The notes: generated by a model from the letters alone, not told the origin. DNA of 64,000 nucleotides from Sweltsa coloradensis (GCA_024449915.1 JAMZAV010003211.1:1-64000); one strand, 5' to 3'; positions 45,228 to 57,822 are shown, counted from the first letter of the stretch. Made by a program: numbers and translations.

Positions 45228-46254
45228 CTAGGAAACGCTCAGTTGGACGCGTTGATAAGCGAGCACGTGCTATAGCTAGACCCACATTGCACATTTTTTT
45301 AAATTTAAAAATTTACGACGTTCGCGTTTCCAGTATTATTTATTATTGCCAAGGTATTTGGGTAAACCCGTGTTTAAATCTTTACTTTAAAATCCACCGC
45401 CATCTAGAGGACCTTGACTCCTTGGGAAAACTATTTAAACTCTTTGTTGACAAATAATAGACTGCTTCCTCGAAAGTATTTTGATAACTTCTAGGTGGCA
45501 GTGCATTAGAAACTTCGCGCGTCTTTTCGTTGCTATGGCAACGTTACTTTTGTTATAATGTAATTTCCATCTACACTACTTATCGGATCAAAATAAAATT
45601 AACATATTCGTGACCGGACGGACATTCTAAATGATTTGGCTATCTCAGATTTTGTCGCCGTTGAGTTTAAAAAAAAACTTTCGATTAACTTTAATGTAAC
45701 TTTTTAACTTTTTGAACGATTTTGCCACAAAACTAATGACATTCAATCGAGAACAAAGCTTGCGGATGGTGAAAATTTCAACTCGATCCGAGCCTCCGTT
45801 CGACCGCTATCATGAGCCAAAAAAGCTGCTCGACTTTCCGTTGCCATGGTAACCGTACTTTGTTATAATGTAATTTCCATCTACACTACTTATCGGATCA
45901 AAATAAAATTAACATATTCGTGACCGGACGGACATTCTAAATGATTTGGCCATCTCAGATTTTGTCGCCGTGAAGTTTGAAAAAAAACTTTCGATTAACT
46001 TTAATGTAACTTTTTAACTTTTTGAACGATTTTGCCACAAAACTAATGGCATTCAATCGAGAACAAAGCTTGCGGATGGTGAAAATTTCAACTCGATCCG
46101 AGCCTCCGTTCGAACGTTATCGCGAGACATACAAAAAAAAAACAAAAAAAACAAACAAACAAACAAACAAACAAACAAACAAACAAAAAAAAACAAAACC
46201 ACTGACTATTTTTTCCGGCAGAGTCAAATGGAAACGCTCGCTTCGCTCGCTTAA
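45228..46254 (-). mobile_element. Helitron-like family B element (B6), double module
   Basis: CTAGGAAACGCTCAGTTG at 45228 to CGCTTCGCTCGCTTAA at 46254. The internal module is duplicated with the same junction (TATCATGAGCCAAAAAAG) as in B1. A long (AAAC)n tract lies at 46146-46187. Confidence 0.88.
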
Positions 46255-46330
46255 TAATGACTTAAAAAATAAAGTAGCACATAATTATTACAAAATGCAA
46301 AATTACACATACATCATGGTTGTGTTCTAT

Positions 46331-46361
46331 TGATTGAATGATTGATTGATTGATTGATTGA
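46331..46361. repeat. (GATT)n microsatellite
   Basis: TGATTGAATGATTGATTGATTGA type tract of about seven units. Confidence 0.9.
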
Positions 46362-46714
46362 CTCCATGTTGGATACACACATGTCTTATGGCGCATATAC
46401 ACGCCTTCTGAAAAATTGCCATTGCTATCAATTGCTGAAAGTAGGGCTCTGCTCTACTTTCCAGCAATATTGCTAGTAGTCAACCAATGGGTGAACGGTA
46501 TGATGTCACGTGAACATTAATTCTTTGACTATCGACTTACTACGAACACAATGAAATGCCATGTCGTAGAGTTTAAATAAAAATAGACTGTCGACTGTCA
46601 TATTAGATCGACGTAACTTTTTGCCGGCCAATATTTCAGGTTATGTTTGTATCAACAGCTACTGTCAATGTTGTTGTTTACCTTTGTAGGTCCTAAATAT
46701 TAAAGGTGCGTTTA
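46362..46714. other. No gene seen
   Basis: Apparently unique DNA without coding pattern. It contains an imperfect inverted repeat around 46445-46465 (AGTAGGGCTCTGCTCTACTTTCC), too short to interpret. Confidence 0.35.
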
Positions 46715-46975
46715 CTGTTTTATTATTTATTTATTTATTTATTTAACGTCTATCCTATTCAGTTATAAAAACTGATTTACAAAGGAGGACAATTAAATAA
46801 ATCTAATTTCATAGATTTAGAAACAACAATAAACTACATTTTCGTAAATTTTTGAAATAGTAGCATTACAACAACAATGCATTTAAACACAACAATTTTG
46901 GTAGCAAATAAAAAAATATATTATAATATGCATTTAATGAATGAATCAAAATATAAAAAGGGTGTAGAATGAAAT
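46715..46975 (-). repeat. Interspersed repeat E, copy 2
   Basis: It matches 38826-39075 along its length, with the TTTA-rich tail at the left. See copy 1. Confidence 0.65.
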
Positions 46976-47099
46976 GACTCGTCAAATAGTAGAGCAGTGC
47001 GACGCGTCGGTGCCGTGACTTTCAGGTTAAAGAAGCAAGGATGGAAGAAGAATTTGTATCAGGTCCCACAGATAGATCACTCCCCGAAACAACATTTCT

Positions 47100-48049
47100 T
47101 GTCTAGGGCGACGGTCGTCGCCCGGCAGACAAGCGCATGCGACTGCTTAGGCGACACGAACTCCAGCCCTGTATACAGCTACCAGAGTTGGGGGTTTTTC
47201 AGCTATCTGCACACGCCGCCCCGAAAGAGTTACAATCTTGAAACTCGGTATATGACCTGGTATGTGGTCCATGACATACAAAAAAAATCAACCCGATCCG
47301 ACAACTCGTTCTGTGTTAAAAAAGGCTCTCAACATCGTCAAATTCCTTTCGGCTGGCTGGCGGCTGGCTGGCTAGTTCTCCGCGGAGATTAATTTAGCCT
47401 AAAGAGAAAACGGTAAATCTAAGAACTATGAAACTTGGACCACACTTAGATGTACTTCAGACGCAGTGACTTTTGCTTTCAAAACCAAAATCGGGTAAGG
47501 GACCGGAGAAAATCAAAATTTGGATGATAATCAAAACGCGTAATTACCAAGACGTGGTAATTTGTACATACTTGAAATTAAAACATGCTATTAACCATTA
47601 TAAATATCTTGCGTCCAAAACACAAGGGGCTAAATTTGGGGATGACCATGGGCCCAAAAATGACAAAAAAAACATATCTGAACTTTAAGAAATGAATCAT
47701 TCAAAGAAAACTCTACAACTGAGATGTTTCAAACGTGGAATACATTTTGATATCTCTCATTCTTTATCACTTTTGAATATGGAAAGCAAAATTGGGTAAC
47801 GGGTACCGGAGAAAATCAAAATTATCAAAAGTAGGTAATTCCGTACTCTTATGAATAATACGCTATACTGAGAAAACGGTCCATCTTAGAACTTTGAAAC
47901 TTGAGCCACACTCAGATGTACCTCATATAACCAAAACCAGGCAATTGGGACCGGGGAAAATCAAAATCAAAATCAAAACGCGTAATTACTCAGGCCTAGT
48001 AATTTGTACAAGCTTGAAATTAAACATGCCCTTAACTATTATAAATAAG
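47100..48049 (+). repeat. Interspersed repeat G, copy 1
   Basis: It shares long stretches, in opposite orientation, with 58287-59340: GGCGACGGTCGTCGCC-like start, CCGAGTTGGGGGTTTTC type segment, CTGGCTGGCTAG, CCAAAACCGA, GGTACCGGAGAAAATC, and the end CTTGTGTTTTGGGCGC. The non-coding body holds an inner repeat of about 400 bp (GAGAAAACGGT.., CAAAACGCGTAATTAC). Terminal structure is unclear. Confidence 0.65.
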
Positions 48050-48240
48050 AAAGAGGCTTGGGTGCGATTTAAATACCACTCCGATCGTGCCATGTGCAGT
48101 ACTTTCGTACTTTTCAAACTACGGACAGGGAAATCATTATATTTTCATTCTGTTTTTTTCCTCCGATAGATAACTAAATTCTTATTTCTCGTACATAGCC
48201 CTTTTGTTCATTTAAGTCAAAACATTTCCCCCACGAGTCC
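48050..48240 (+). repeat. Interspersed repeat H, copy 1
   Basis: GAGGCTTGGGTGCGATTTAAA to TTTCCCCCACGAGT matches 50633-50800 in the same orientation (GAGGCTTGGGCGCAATTTAAA to TTTTCCCCTGCGAGT). It is non-coding. Confidence 0.6.
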
Positions 48241-48739
48241 TCAAAGTCCATATAAAATGTTCATTTCCGGTCAAAGTTTACTGCCCTTTTTTGACCAAAG
48301 AGAAGCGAATTTGCGAAATCAGGCTATGTACGTAAAATAACAGTTCATTTCTGAGTAAAATAAATAAACTTTATTGAAATCGGACGAAAAATGTAGACGT
48401 AGTTTGAAAAGTACGAACGCCTTGCAAAGCACACTTTTGGCTCCATTTGGTGGCGTTCTCTTGTGAAATTCGATCGTGTCTACTTCGAAGCAAGTAGGGG
48501 AGGTAATGTGGGCGGGATCTGGACACCGGAAGTTCTTGTCATCAGATTACATAAACACAATCTGCTATTTTGAGGTTTGCTTGCAGCTTTTTACATCGTT
48601 GTAAGAATTCTATAATATTCGCTACCAGAAATTAATGATGATGATTATTGTTGTTCAACGTCACTTTTATTGACATCATGCTATTCGGACTATTGAGTGG
48701 TGATAGACGAGAGTGAAGAACAATTACATATAACCTATG
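48241..48739. other. No gene seen
   Basis: Apparently unique sequence; no partner within the window and no coding pattern. Confidence 0.35.
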
Positions 48740-48740
48740 C

Positions 48741-48818
48741 CTTGTGCGGGATTCGAATCCGCGTCCTGCTAGTGTAAGTCGCCAGCGTCCCTATGTGCGA
48801 GACTGCGACCGCGGACGA
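48741..48818 (-). repeat. tRNA-like segment (SINE head)
   Basis: The minus strand carries a B-box-like GGATTCGAATCCCGC. The A-box side is degenerate and no cloverleaf was verified. Probably a SINE remnant. Confidence 0.4.
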
Positions 48819-49192
48819 CATCAGAATTTGAAACTGCCTAAATAATATGTATATGGCGTTCTTTAATTAGTAGATTATAATTTTGATTCTCCGCAATGCA
48901 AGGTTTGTAGTGCTCCCATTCAACCAATCTACATAATTACCCGCGTTGTAAGAACTAAGCAAATATTGTTTACGATTAGTCTATGTAATTATATTATATA
49001 GTACCAAACCAAATCTTTATTCTATTTTTTAGATATCGTGTAGCGTTCTTTCAGCACGATAAAGAAAATAACATCGTTTGCTAACGCACGGTAGTCGGGC
49101 CTTTCGACCGGTCATACCCATAAATAAATACATTTTTGTCGGATGCCCGCTGTAGGATATACACATGAGATTTAACGGTGTGACCCTCTTCT

Positions 49193-49943
49193 GGGCCCCG
49201 ATTCATGTACATTTTTATCCTGGTATAAGCCGAGTTAGGTGGTATAAGTGCAGTATAACTCCGAATCCAATTCATGAAGATTATCCGCCTCGACCGGGGA
49301 TAAGAAAATACGTAAACAGATGGCGGACATTTTAAATTTTGCATCTATGTGTAAAACGAGAAAAGTTGTCATTACTCTCATAAAAGAAATCAGAAACCTT
49401 TCCCGGGCCTAGACCCAGATGTAGAAAATTATTCATAATACAACAGTGTAGGCCTAAAGTTCCATTAGGCTATAGGACTACAATCAATTAATGCTAACAT
49501 AACACGTTTGACAAGCCCTAGGCCTCTCCTAGGCAACCCTAGATCTGCACGACCTTGTTCAGACACATCCCGCACAAATAACTAGTTTTGATTACTAAAA
49601 GCCTAATGTAGATAAAGAATGGTATGATAGTCCTAGGCTATTCCAAAATTTACGGCAATAATAAGCCTTTTCTTTTCTTTAAATGAATTCACGCGAACTC
49701 CTGTCACTAAATGAAAAAGTAAAACAAAAGATGGTGAAATTTTCAGTGTTCTTTGCTAATTTGCTGATTTACATGGCTGTGGAATGCAGTGGAAAATAAC
49801 ATTTGTTGTGTCTGTTGTGCATTGGAAATTTTTGATTGGATGAGAGTTGCCCCAGACTTAACCAGGCCTTATCCTGCCATGTCCTGCATTATCCCGTCCT
49901 TATACCACTTATACCCGGGATAAATGTACATGAATCGGGGCCC
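49193..49943. mobile_element. DNA element with ~37-bp TIRs (GGGCCCCGATTCATG)
   Basis: The left end GGGCCCCGATTCATGTAC, TTATCCTGGTATAAG and the right end, read inverted, GGGCCCCGATTCATGTAC, TTATCCCGGGTATAAG, form terminal inverted repeats about 750 bp apart. CAGGGCCCC-type ends are seen in hAT-like and other MITEs; the target duplication could not be recognised, so the superfamily is open. There is no transposase. Confidence 0.7.
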
Positions 49944-50200
49944 TGGTGATTAACTAGGTAGTTTGCGGATAGGATAATTAAAATAATCCGAGGGCTATTC
50001 AATCCCTTGCATTCGCATTAGCGACTGAGGAAAAGCTCGAAAAAAACCTTCATTCAGGATTGCCGGTCTCGACGTGATTCGAGCCCGGGGTCATATCCAT
50101 AGGACAGACATCACTTATGCACTACGTAATGATTGAATTATTATTACAGAATATTTCATTTTATTGCTCCGGGGGCAAGCAAGTCTGCCAAGTAATGTTT

Positions 50201-50272
50201 GTGGCTTGTTGGTCCAAAGGATAGCGTCCCTGCTTCCATAGTAGAAGGTCGCTGGTTCGATTCCCGACTTGA
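50201..50272 (+). repeat. tRNA-like SINE head
   Basis: An A-box-like TGGTCCAAAGG (50210-50220) and B box GGTTCGATTCC (50254-50264) sit at tRNA spacing, with CTGC-TTCCATA-GTAG as anticodon-arm-like stem and loop between. The region beyond, to about 50345, may be SINE body. Confidence 0.6.
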
Positions 50273-50632
50273 ATCAACCCATAATCTATGGGAAGAGTAT
50301 CGCATTACATCCACTGAGAGTGTGGCTTTGAAACCGTCTTAGCAACGAAGAACACAACAAGTTATAAATGGTTGTTCCGAAGTAGTTAGGTCTATGCTGA
50401 CTCATCCGCGGATGAATCATGGTAATATGTGAACTAGGATTTATAATGTCCGATTATTTCGTCAATCGATGGCGTCGTCGGTTCGGAATTCGGATCGCTT
50501 TAATTGAAGTCCGTCACTGAAATTACATCTTTTACATGCAACATGCATGTTTGCAATTATGATTTGTATTTTTTTTAAACCCTCAATTGCATCAATTGTT
50601 TTGATTACCAGAACGATAATAATATCATACAT

Positions 50633-50800
50633 AGAGGCTTGGGCGCAATTTAAACACCACTCTGAGCGTCTCAATTGCAGTTCTTCCGTACTTTACGAAC
50701 TATGGGAAGAAACATCCACATATAATTCATTCTGTTGTTTTATGTGATATAATTACATTCTTATTTCTCGTACATAGGTCATTTTCCCCTGCGAGTGGGA
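50633..50800 (+). repeat. Interspersed repeat H, copy 2
   Basis: Partner of 48050-48240; see copy 1. Confidence 0.6.
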
Positions 50801-51720
50801 CTTAGGAGGTATATTATAAAATTACATTATCGCTTATGCACCTAGATGTTTCCAAGAATTGTTCAGATCATTAAAAAGTAAAAAAAAAGTTTTAATATTG
50901 TTCCGGGTATAGTACCCAAATCATTGCTATTTGCTTGGGTAAGTTATAATGTATAGAGATATTATGATTACTAAAAATATGCATTATAATGAATAATAAT
51001 TTTAATTCCCTGCACCATGGGGATTGTTATTCTGCCAATGTACCAACCGTCTCGATTAACCTTGAAACCTTATACTTCGAATAAGTGATTTCCATTTTAC
51101 TTTTATTTTGCAAAAACTGTTTGTCCAAGCAATTGAAAGCAAAGACAAAAAGAATCATCTAAGTAGAAAACCTACAACGTAGTTTTGCAATGCAGTTCAT
51201 CTCTTCATGGCGTGTGAATGCCACTTGCAAAGTGTGGCCGAAGAATTCAAGAAACAAAACAAATGAAACGTGAACATGATCACATTTACATTTTAGTTTT
51301 CCCCCAGTTTTTTTTAAATATAATTATTGTTCCCTGCGTTTATATGTTATAGTAGACACTAGAGGCGAGCGTGTAAAGTATGTCAAACATCACATTACTA
51401 ACGTATTTCGTCGCGAGTGTACGTTAATGTTCATAGTTGAACTCAATGTACCTCATTCTATATGTGTGCACATGTTTAAATAAAAATTCTCAAAGTCTAT
51501 GTAAATAATGTGTAATAATCTTAACTCACCAGTGTAACACATGCCTATGTGGGACGCATTATAATATAAACTACGAGATTTTTTAGATTTCTTTCGTGTA
51601 TTTTTCGTCGAATGTGTCAATCCTTATGTGAAAATACGTTCTATTTATCTTTGTTGTGAGTAAAAATAACTTTGTTTACAAGGATACACGTTCTGAGGAA
51701 GTAAGCGTATAGCGTAGCAT
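50801..51720. other. No gene seen
   Basis: AT-rich DNA with no frame of interest and no repeat partner noticed. Confidence 0.4.
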
Positions 51721-51753
51721 ATAATAAATAAATAAATAAATAAATAAATAAAA

Positions 51754-51852
<99 letters not shown>

Positions 51853-51854
51853 AT
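51721..51854. repeat. (AAAT)n microsatellite, likely retrotransposon tail
   Basis: About 33 units of TAAA with one short unit near 51750. It abuts repeat F; copy F2 has TTTA units at the equivalent side, so the tract is probably the 3' tail of the F retrotransposon, expanded here. Confidence 0.85.
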
Positions 51855-52050
51855 TTATATTTAGTCTACCCACTCAGTCATATAACTGATTTTCAGTGGG
51901 GGGCAGGAAACTAAAGCGATCAATCCAACCCTGCAGGCCCCGACGTAATCGACGAGGGAGCGATAACCAACCAAAGATCGATATTTTTTTAATATTGGAA
52001 ATCTAGTAATCAGTAGTATGGACAGTGCGCCCGCGGATCAACGCCAGAAT
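51855..52050 (-). repeat. Interspersed repeat F, copy 1
   Basis: It matches 55759-55970 inverted: TGGCGTTGATCCGCGGG, GCACTGTCCATAC, GGTTAGTTATCGCTC, ACTGAAAATCAGTTATAT. A B-box-like GGTTCGATTCCCG about 100 bp beyond its 5' side (52145-52160) hints at a tRNA-derived SINE. Confidence 0.65.
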
Positions 52051-52499
52051 CAATAAGGCCGATTCAGAACAACTTTAAATTTATTATGTGCCTCGTTGCT
52101 AGGACGGCTGAAACGGCACAGTTGCTAAATCAGCAGTTAAAACCTTCTGACTTAACGGGAATCGAACCATGGACCATGTTATTCATTTCAATTTACAACA
52201 ATAAAAATAAGAAAAAAACATAAGGAGAGGATAGAACACTTGCTAGAATATCCATCTTTTCATCTATGCAGGTTTGTGGCAATGAGGTTGACCTTGGCAG
52301 AATTTTCGTCGTTGTAGTGAGTCGGACATTAATTAATCATGTCGAGCTGTCTATCAGTGCATTACCCCTCTCGCGGCTGGCGGCTAGTGCCATATTTGTA
52401 TGCCGAAAAATCGAGGTGGGGATAAATATGTTCACGCCTTTCCCTCCCCCGTCCTTCACCCCGCAAGATTGTAAATTTCCAACAATAAGTTCCTACGGG

Positions 52500-52600
52500 T
52501 GGTTATAATCCTGTTAAGTATCTTTGGGGGGACCGTGGGCCCAAAAATGTCAAAAAACAACTTTGAACTTAACAAATTAAATCATTCAAAGTCCATCATT
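52500..52600 (+). repeat. Fragment of repeat G
   Basis: GGGGACCGTGGGCCCAAAAATG and TTGAACTTAA..ATCATTCAAAG match 47637-47705 of repeat G copy 1. Confidence 0.6.
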
Positions 52601-52705
52601 CACACCTTGATAGCAAACGAACAACAAAAAGATGTAATATCCAACCAAATACAAAAATTTGTAAAAAAAAAAAAAAAAACGTCAGCCAAGCTCTCCTTCA
52701 AAATT

Positions 52706-53075
52706 CTTCGGCTGTGAATGCTGTGAGATATAGAAGTTGAGCCAAGCTTTTTATTCTTTCTCCCTAGTTTCGCTTTGAAAATAAGTAAGATCATTTCGCC
52801 TGTTGACGAGCGCGAAGCCAACGATTTTTGTGGTAAAAAAGTAAAATGTTTAAACTCGAAATCATAAAAAAATGGCTTGGCCATTGAATTTGGTTCATGG
52901 CCAAGATTTTTTTTATGATTTCGAGTTTAAAAATTTTACTTTTTTTACCACAAAAATCGTTGGCTTGGCGCTCGTCAACAAGCGAAATGATCTTACTTAT
53001 TTTCAAAGCGAAACTAGGGAGAAAGAATAAAAAGCTTGGCTCAACTTCTATATCTCACAGCATTCACAGCCGAAG
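52706..53075. repeat. Long hairpin: 179-bp arms, 12-nt loop
   Basis: 52706-52884 and 52897-53075 are reverse complements with only a few mismatches, starting CTTCGGCTGTGAATGC. The transcript of either strand would fold into one long hairpin. There is no coding frame and no clear target duplication. It could be a MITE, or a source of small RNAs. Confidence 0.85.
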
Positions 53076-53275
53076 ACTTTTATAATAATATATATTATAA
53101 CCAAAATATATATAATATAATAAATGAAAAATAAAATATAAATAAAAAATATAATATATAATAACCAAAAAGTGCTATAATTGCAATACATTGTAATAAT
53201 ATATAAATATAATTAAAACTATTGTACTTACGGTAAAATTTCTAATGACATATTTTGTAGAGCATTAAAAACCGA

Positions 53276-53769
53276 TTGCTTCCTACGGCATCGAAATCAT
53301 ATGGCCCTACCTCTCACAAGCCAATCTCACACAATTAGAATCGGTTAAGACCCTATATATGAAAAAGATCCTTTCTCTATCTAAATTTACTCGTTGCCGC
53401 TTGGTATATGAGATGGTAGATGAATCATTGTTTGTTGCTGACCTACAGTTAAAATTTAACCTAAGCCAATCAGATGCCTTTCGTACTGTCGTTCATAACT
53501 GCATGTCAAAACGCCTTGAAATTAGACCTGAATTCTTTACTATTTATCTGTTCAAAAATGATGATTGGAAAAAACCTCTTGTCAAAAACAGGCATGTGCT
53601 AACCCGTGTAGCAGCTCACGGTTTTCACCATTTGTTTTGCAAAGTTCCATTCATCATATACAGACTGCAAATGTTCCCACTGTGCTCGGGATTGCGACCT
53701 GTATCATTACTGATCTTGCCACAAAGGGTCTTGTCTAGAATCAGGTATAAAAAGTACAATATAGTCTGA
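53276..53769 (+). pseudogene. LINE RT C-terminal fragment
   Basis: The frame enters at ASYGIEIIWPYLSQ and continues LESVKTLYMKKILSLSKFT, LVYEMVDESLFVADL and LSQSDAFRTVV to a stop at 53769. This order (SYG.E.W, a K-rich Q..F.K.IL segment, then LVY) is the post-RT C-terminus of LINE ORF2 proteins. It is 5'-truncated and followed directly by A9. Confidence 0.65.
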
Positions 53770-53788
53770 AATGTTTAATTGATTATAA

Positions 53789-54535
53789 CTAGGAAAACGC
53801 TAAAGTCCCGCCGCGTTGATGGATGAGCTTTTTAAAGTTTTTAGTTTGCGTGGGATATCTTTACTTTTGCAAGTGCTTTGTTTTGTTGCCTACGCATTGT
53901 AGGTGATTGTTGTCAAGTTTCTATTGTTTCTTGTCAATTGGTATTATTTATCGTAAAAAACTTATATTAAAAGCTTTATTTCTATGGATTCTGGCTAACT
54001 TTTTCAACTTTTTCTTTCAAAAGGTACTACATCACTATAACCTTAAAGTCCATGTATAATATAAACGCTGTAGCCCCACCCGTTTGGTCAGAATTGGCCC
54101 AAATGGCACGAAAATATCACACAAAAAATCAAAAAACTTATATTAAAAGCTTCATTTCTATAGATTCTGGCTAACTTACTCAATTTTTTCTTTCAGAAAG
54201 CAATACATCATCATTACCTTAATGTCCATGTGAAATATGAACGTTGTAGCCCAACCCGTTTGGTCAAAATCGGCCCAAATGTCACGAAAATATCGCACTA
54301 AAAATCGAAAAAAATCGTAAAAGTACGATATTCATGAGAAATATTTCTTCGATTGTACCCAAAAATGTAGCAAGTCTAAGTTCAGAGAAAACGAAGGTCG
54401 TGTAAAATTTTCATCAAGATCGCATATGCCGTTTGCCCGGTAGAGAGCGAACAAACAGACGGAAAAAAAAAAAAACACCCGAGCTAAATGTTTTGGGGGG
54501 TCGGTGAAATTGAAGTCTTCCTTTCGCTCATCCAA
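53789..54535 (-). mobile_element. Helitron-like family A element (A9)
   Basis: CTAGGAAAACGCTAAAGTCC at 53789 to CTTTCGCTCATCCAA at 54535, with two internal modules. Confidence 0.85.
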
Positions 54536-54919
54536 TTATATAAATATGTACTTTGTAAACTTGTTATTTTATTAATCATTTATCCTGTCATTGTCATAGC
54601 TGAAATGTTTAACTGACTGTGACTACTTGTGTACTTTGTATGATGTAATGTTGCCTATGTTACGCCATAGTTGGTGTAGTACTCTCTGGAGTTTAATAAA
54701 AGTAAAAAAAAAAAAACAATACCTGGTTTATCCGAATCTGATGATTATTTCTTGAGTTGCAGCAATTTTTAGAACTATTTTGGCGGCCATCTTGTGGACG
54801 CCATGACAGGTGACTTATTTGCTACCATGCGTGTCCCCCGTGAAAATAACATTCTAAAATATGTCTTTTACCAGCTCCTAAATTTTGGTGCTGGTTTCCG
54901 GATTTGAAATGTTTCTATA

Positions 54920-55420
54920 GTTTTAGCAGCTTGTTCCACGGACTACTAACTCTGCATTTGGATGAAGTTTGTTAACTCTGATAAGAGTTGCTTCTAGATT
55001 GTCAATAAATTGTAATATGTTAGTAGAGGGTGGTCAATAAACCGAAAGGATGATCACTTCCATTCTAGCTCCACTCCACAGGGTTCCAGTGTACTCAAAC
55101 TCTTTTACAATGCAATTATCATGAATGCCTGGAATAAGGATAGTATGAAGCCATGATTTTGCTAATATTGCAACCCCGCCACGAGTGTTGGTGGTGGCTG
55201 TGTGTGGTGTGTGTGTTGTTCTACAGTAAATGCTGGAAGTACAGTACTGGGGAATTGAAAGTTTTAATGCTTCCGATAGGCAGACAGCCAGTGTTCCGAA
55301 ATTCAGAATATGTTTGGCCGACTCTGGCGACTGGATATCAAGCAACACTTCATCAACTTTATTTTTAGAGATCGATTGTTAAGGTTCGTTATGCTAGAGA
55401 GTGCCTTTTGTGATGATACA
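54920..55420 (-). pseudogene. LINE endonuclease fragment
   Basis: Frame 55034-55348 contains LAVCLSEALK, a CRTTHT segment and TRGGVAILAKSWL, then IILSVY with the next codon a stop where VYRPP is expected. Beyond it the frame-shifted remainder reads DNLEATLIRVNKLHPNAELVV. These are motifs of the LINE apurinic-type endonuclease. It is truncated at both ends. Confidence 0.7.
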
Positions 55421-55758
55421 TGCTGAGTATTGATTAGGTCAGTCTTTGCACATCAATAGTCAGATTATTGGCAGTTCTTCCTATTTTATTTCTTGTAGGT
55501 GATTTCCACACAGCTGAAATTGGCAAGGGTAACAATTTTTAATAAGGGTAAAAGTAAAAAGAGCGATAGGAATAATTCTTATCTAAATCTAATACCTATA
55601 TCAACTTTCAATTGTAGAAAAATTTATTGGAAATATTTCGCACGTGAGGTTATTATGTGAAATGGATGCATCTGAAGGTTTAGTGCAAACCGGCATGGTT
55701 TTAGGAAAGGTAGGTGAACGCATAGTGCATTTCTAGTATTTACAGATTTTTTTCTTTT

Positions 55759-55970
55759 TCTGGCGTTGATCCGCGGGTGTATGCGTAACGCACTGTCCAT
55801 ACCACTGATTGCTATATTTCTTATTAAAAATATCAATCTTTGGTTAGTTATCGCTCACTCGTCGATTGCGTCGAGGCCTACAGGGTTGGCTTTGTCGCTT
55901 TGTTTTACTGTCCCCCACTGAAAATCAGTTATATAACTGAGTGGGTAGACTCTAAATACGATTAATTTTA
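55759..55970 (+). repeat. Interspersed repeat F, copy 2
   Basis: Inverted partner of 51855-52050, followed by TTTATTTATTTATC as a short tail. The 5' head is missing. Confidence 0.65.
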
Positions 55971-56391
55971 TTTATTTATCTTTATTTATCTATTGAGGGA
56001 TTGATGATCGGAATGGTAAGGTGGGAGCTGTTTTTGTTGATCTTAGGAAAGCATTTGATTCAGAAGGTGCCGGTTTTTACCTCTTTTATTAAAACTAAAA
56101 ACCAGGTAAAACTTAAGTCCTTATATTTGGTAACAATTTTGACGGAGTACTTTTCAAAGATTTTTTTTATCAATCTTGCAAAACATAGATCAAAAGTATT
56201 TAATCTTTTTTGTGGAGTATAAGGCCCCTTTTATTTATTCTCTACATAGATTATCTATTATAATGGCCGGAATCAATTATTGATGTGCGTAGCGAGCGAA
56301 GCAAAGATTCCATACACTACACTGGAGAAAAAAATCCGGATCAATATTAGGCCCCTTTTATTTATCCACTACAAAGATTATATATCTACTA

Positions 56392-57161
56392 CTAGGAAAA
56401 CGCTAAAGTCCCGCCGCGTTGATGGATGAGCTTTTTAAAGGTTTTAGTTTGCGTGGGATATCTTTACTTTTGCAAGTGCTTTGTTTTGCTGCCTACGCAT
56501 TCTAGGTGAATGTTGTCAAGTTTCTTTTGTTTCTTGTCAATTGGTATTATTTACCGTAAAAAACTTGTATTAAAAGCTTTATTTCTATGGATTCTGGCTA
56601 AATTTGTCCACTTTTTCTTTCAAAAGGTACTACATAACCATAACCTTAATGTCCATGTATAATATGAACGTTGTAGCCCCACCCGTTTGGTCTGAATTGG
56701 CCCAAATGGCACGAAAATATCGCACAAAAAGTCAAAAAACGTATATTAAAAGCTTTATTTCTCTCGATTCTGGCTAACTTTTTCAACTTTTTCTTTCAGA
56801 AAGCAATACATCACCATAACCTTAATGTGTATGTGAAATATGAACGTTGTAGCCCCACCCGTTTGGTCAGAATCGGCCCAAATGGCACGAAAATATCGCA
56901 CTAAAAATCGAAAAAAATCGTAAAAGTACGATATTCATGAGAAATATTTCTTCGATTGTACCCAAAAACGTGGCAAGTCTAAGTTCAGAGAAAACGAAGG
57001 TCGTGTCAAATTTTCATCAAGATCGCATATGCCGTTTGCCCGGTAGAGAGCGAACAAACAGACGAAAAAAAAAAAAAACAGAAAAAAAAAAAAAAAAAAA
57101 CACATCGAGCTAAATTTTTTGGGGGGTCGGTGAAATTGAAGTCTTCGCTTCGCTCATCCAA
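56392..57161 (-). mobile_element. Helitron-like family A element (A10)
   Basis: CTAGGAAAACGCTAAAGTCC at 56392 to CTTCGCTCATCCAA at 57161. It is inserted in the right copy of a duplicated LINE segment: CTACTA|..|TAATGGCCGG against the uninterrupted CTATTATAATGGCCGG at 56254-56270. This gives an exact empty site (56260/56261) without target duplication. Confidence 0.9.
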
Positions 57162-57180
57162 TAATGGCCGGAATCAATTA

Positions 57181-57822
57181 TTGATGAGCGTACCGAGCGA
57201 AGCGAAGATTCTATTACACTACACGGGGAAAAAATCCGGATTGTTTTGCTTTCTTTTTTTCCTTTTGGTTGTATTTTTTAGTGTTTGTTAACACAATTCC
57301 GGCTAAACTGAGACTCCAATTGCGATGAAATTTTATGTAGGCCTTCTAAATCTCTGAACTTAGAACGGCCACGTTTTTGAGCGCAATCGAAAAATTGTTT
57401 CTCATGAAAATCGCAATTTTACGATTTTTTTTTGATTTGTAAAAAATGTCTTCGACTTATAACACCTACGTGCCTTATTCGATTGTAATGCTTTCTTTCA
57501 CAAAACCTTAATTTTATAAATCAATATATTCGTGTGAAATATGAGTTCAATCGAAACATTATTTCTCATGAAAATTGCAATTTTACGATTTTTTTCGATT
57601 TTTAAAAACATTCTTCGACTTGTAACACATACCTACATGCTTTATCCGATTGTAATGATGCTTTCAAAGAACCTTAATTTTATGATTTTAATATATTCGT
57701 GTGAAATTTGAGCGCATCAAAAAATTATTTCTCATGAAAATCGCAATTTTACGCTTTTTTCGTTTTTAAAAATTACGTTCATCCAACAATGCGTCTGAAA
57801 AAGCGTTTACAAAGCTTCCTAT
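57181..57822 (+). mobile_element. Helitron-like family A' element (A11)
   Basis: It starts TTGATGAGCGTACCGAGCG. The 3' end is CATCCAACAATGCGTCTGAA..AAGCGTTTAC with CCTAG decayed to CCTAT. Its first 60 bp are also present at 56279-56340 as part of the local duplication. Confidence 0.75.

Noticed and set aside
51676..51873. Repeating LFIY frame
   Set aside because: Translation of the AAAT microsatellite.
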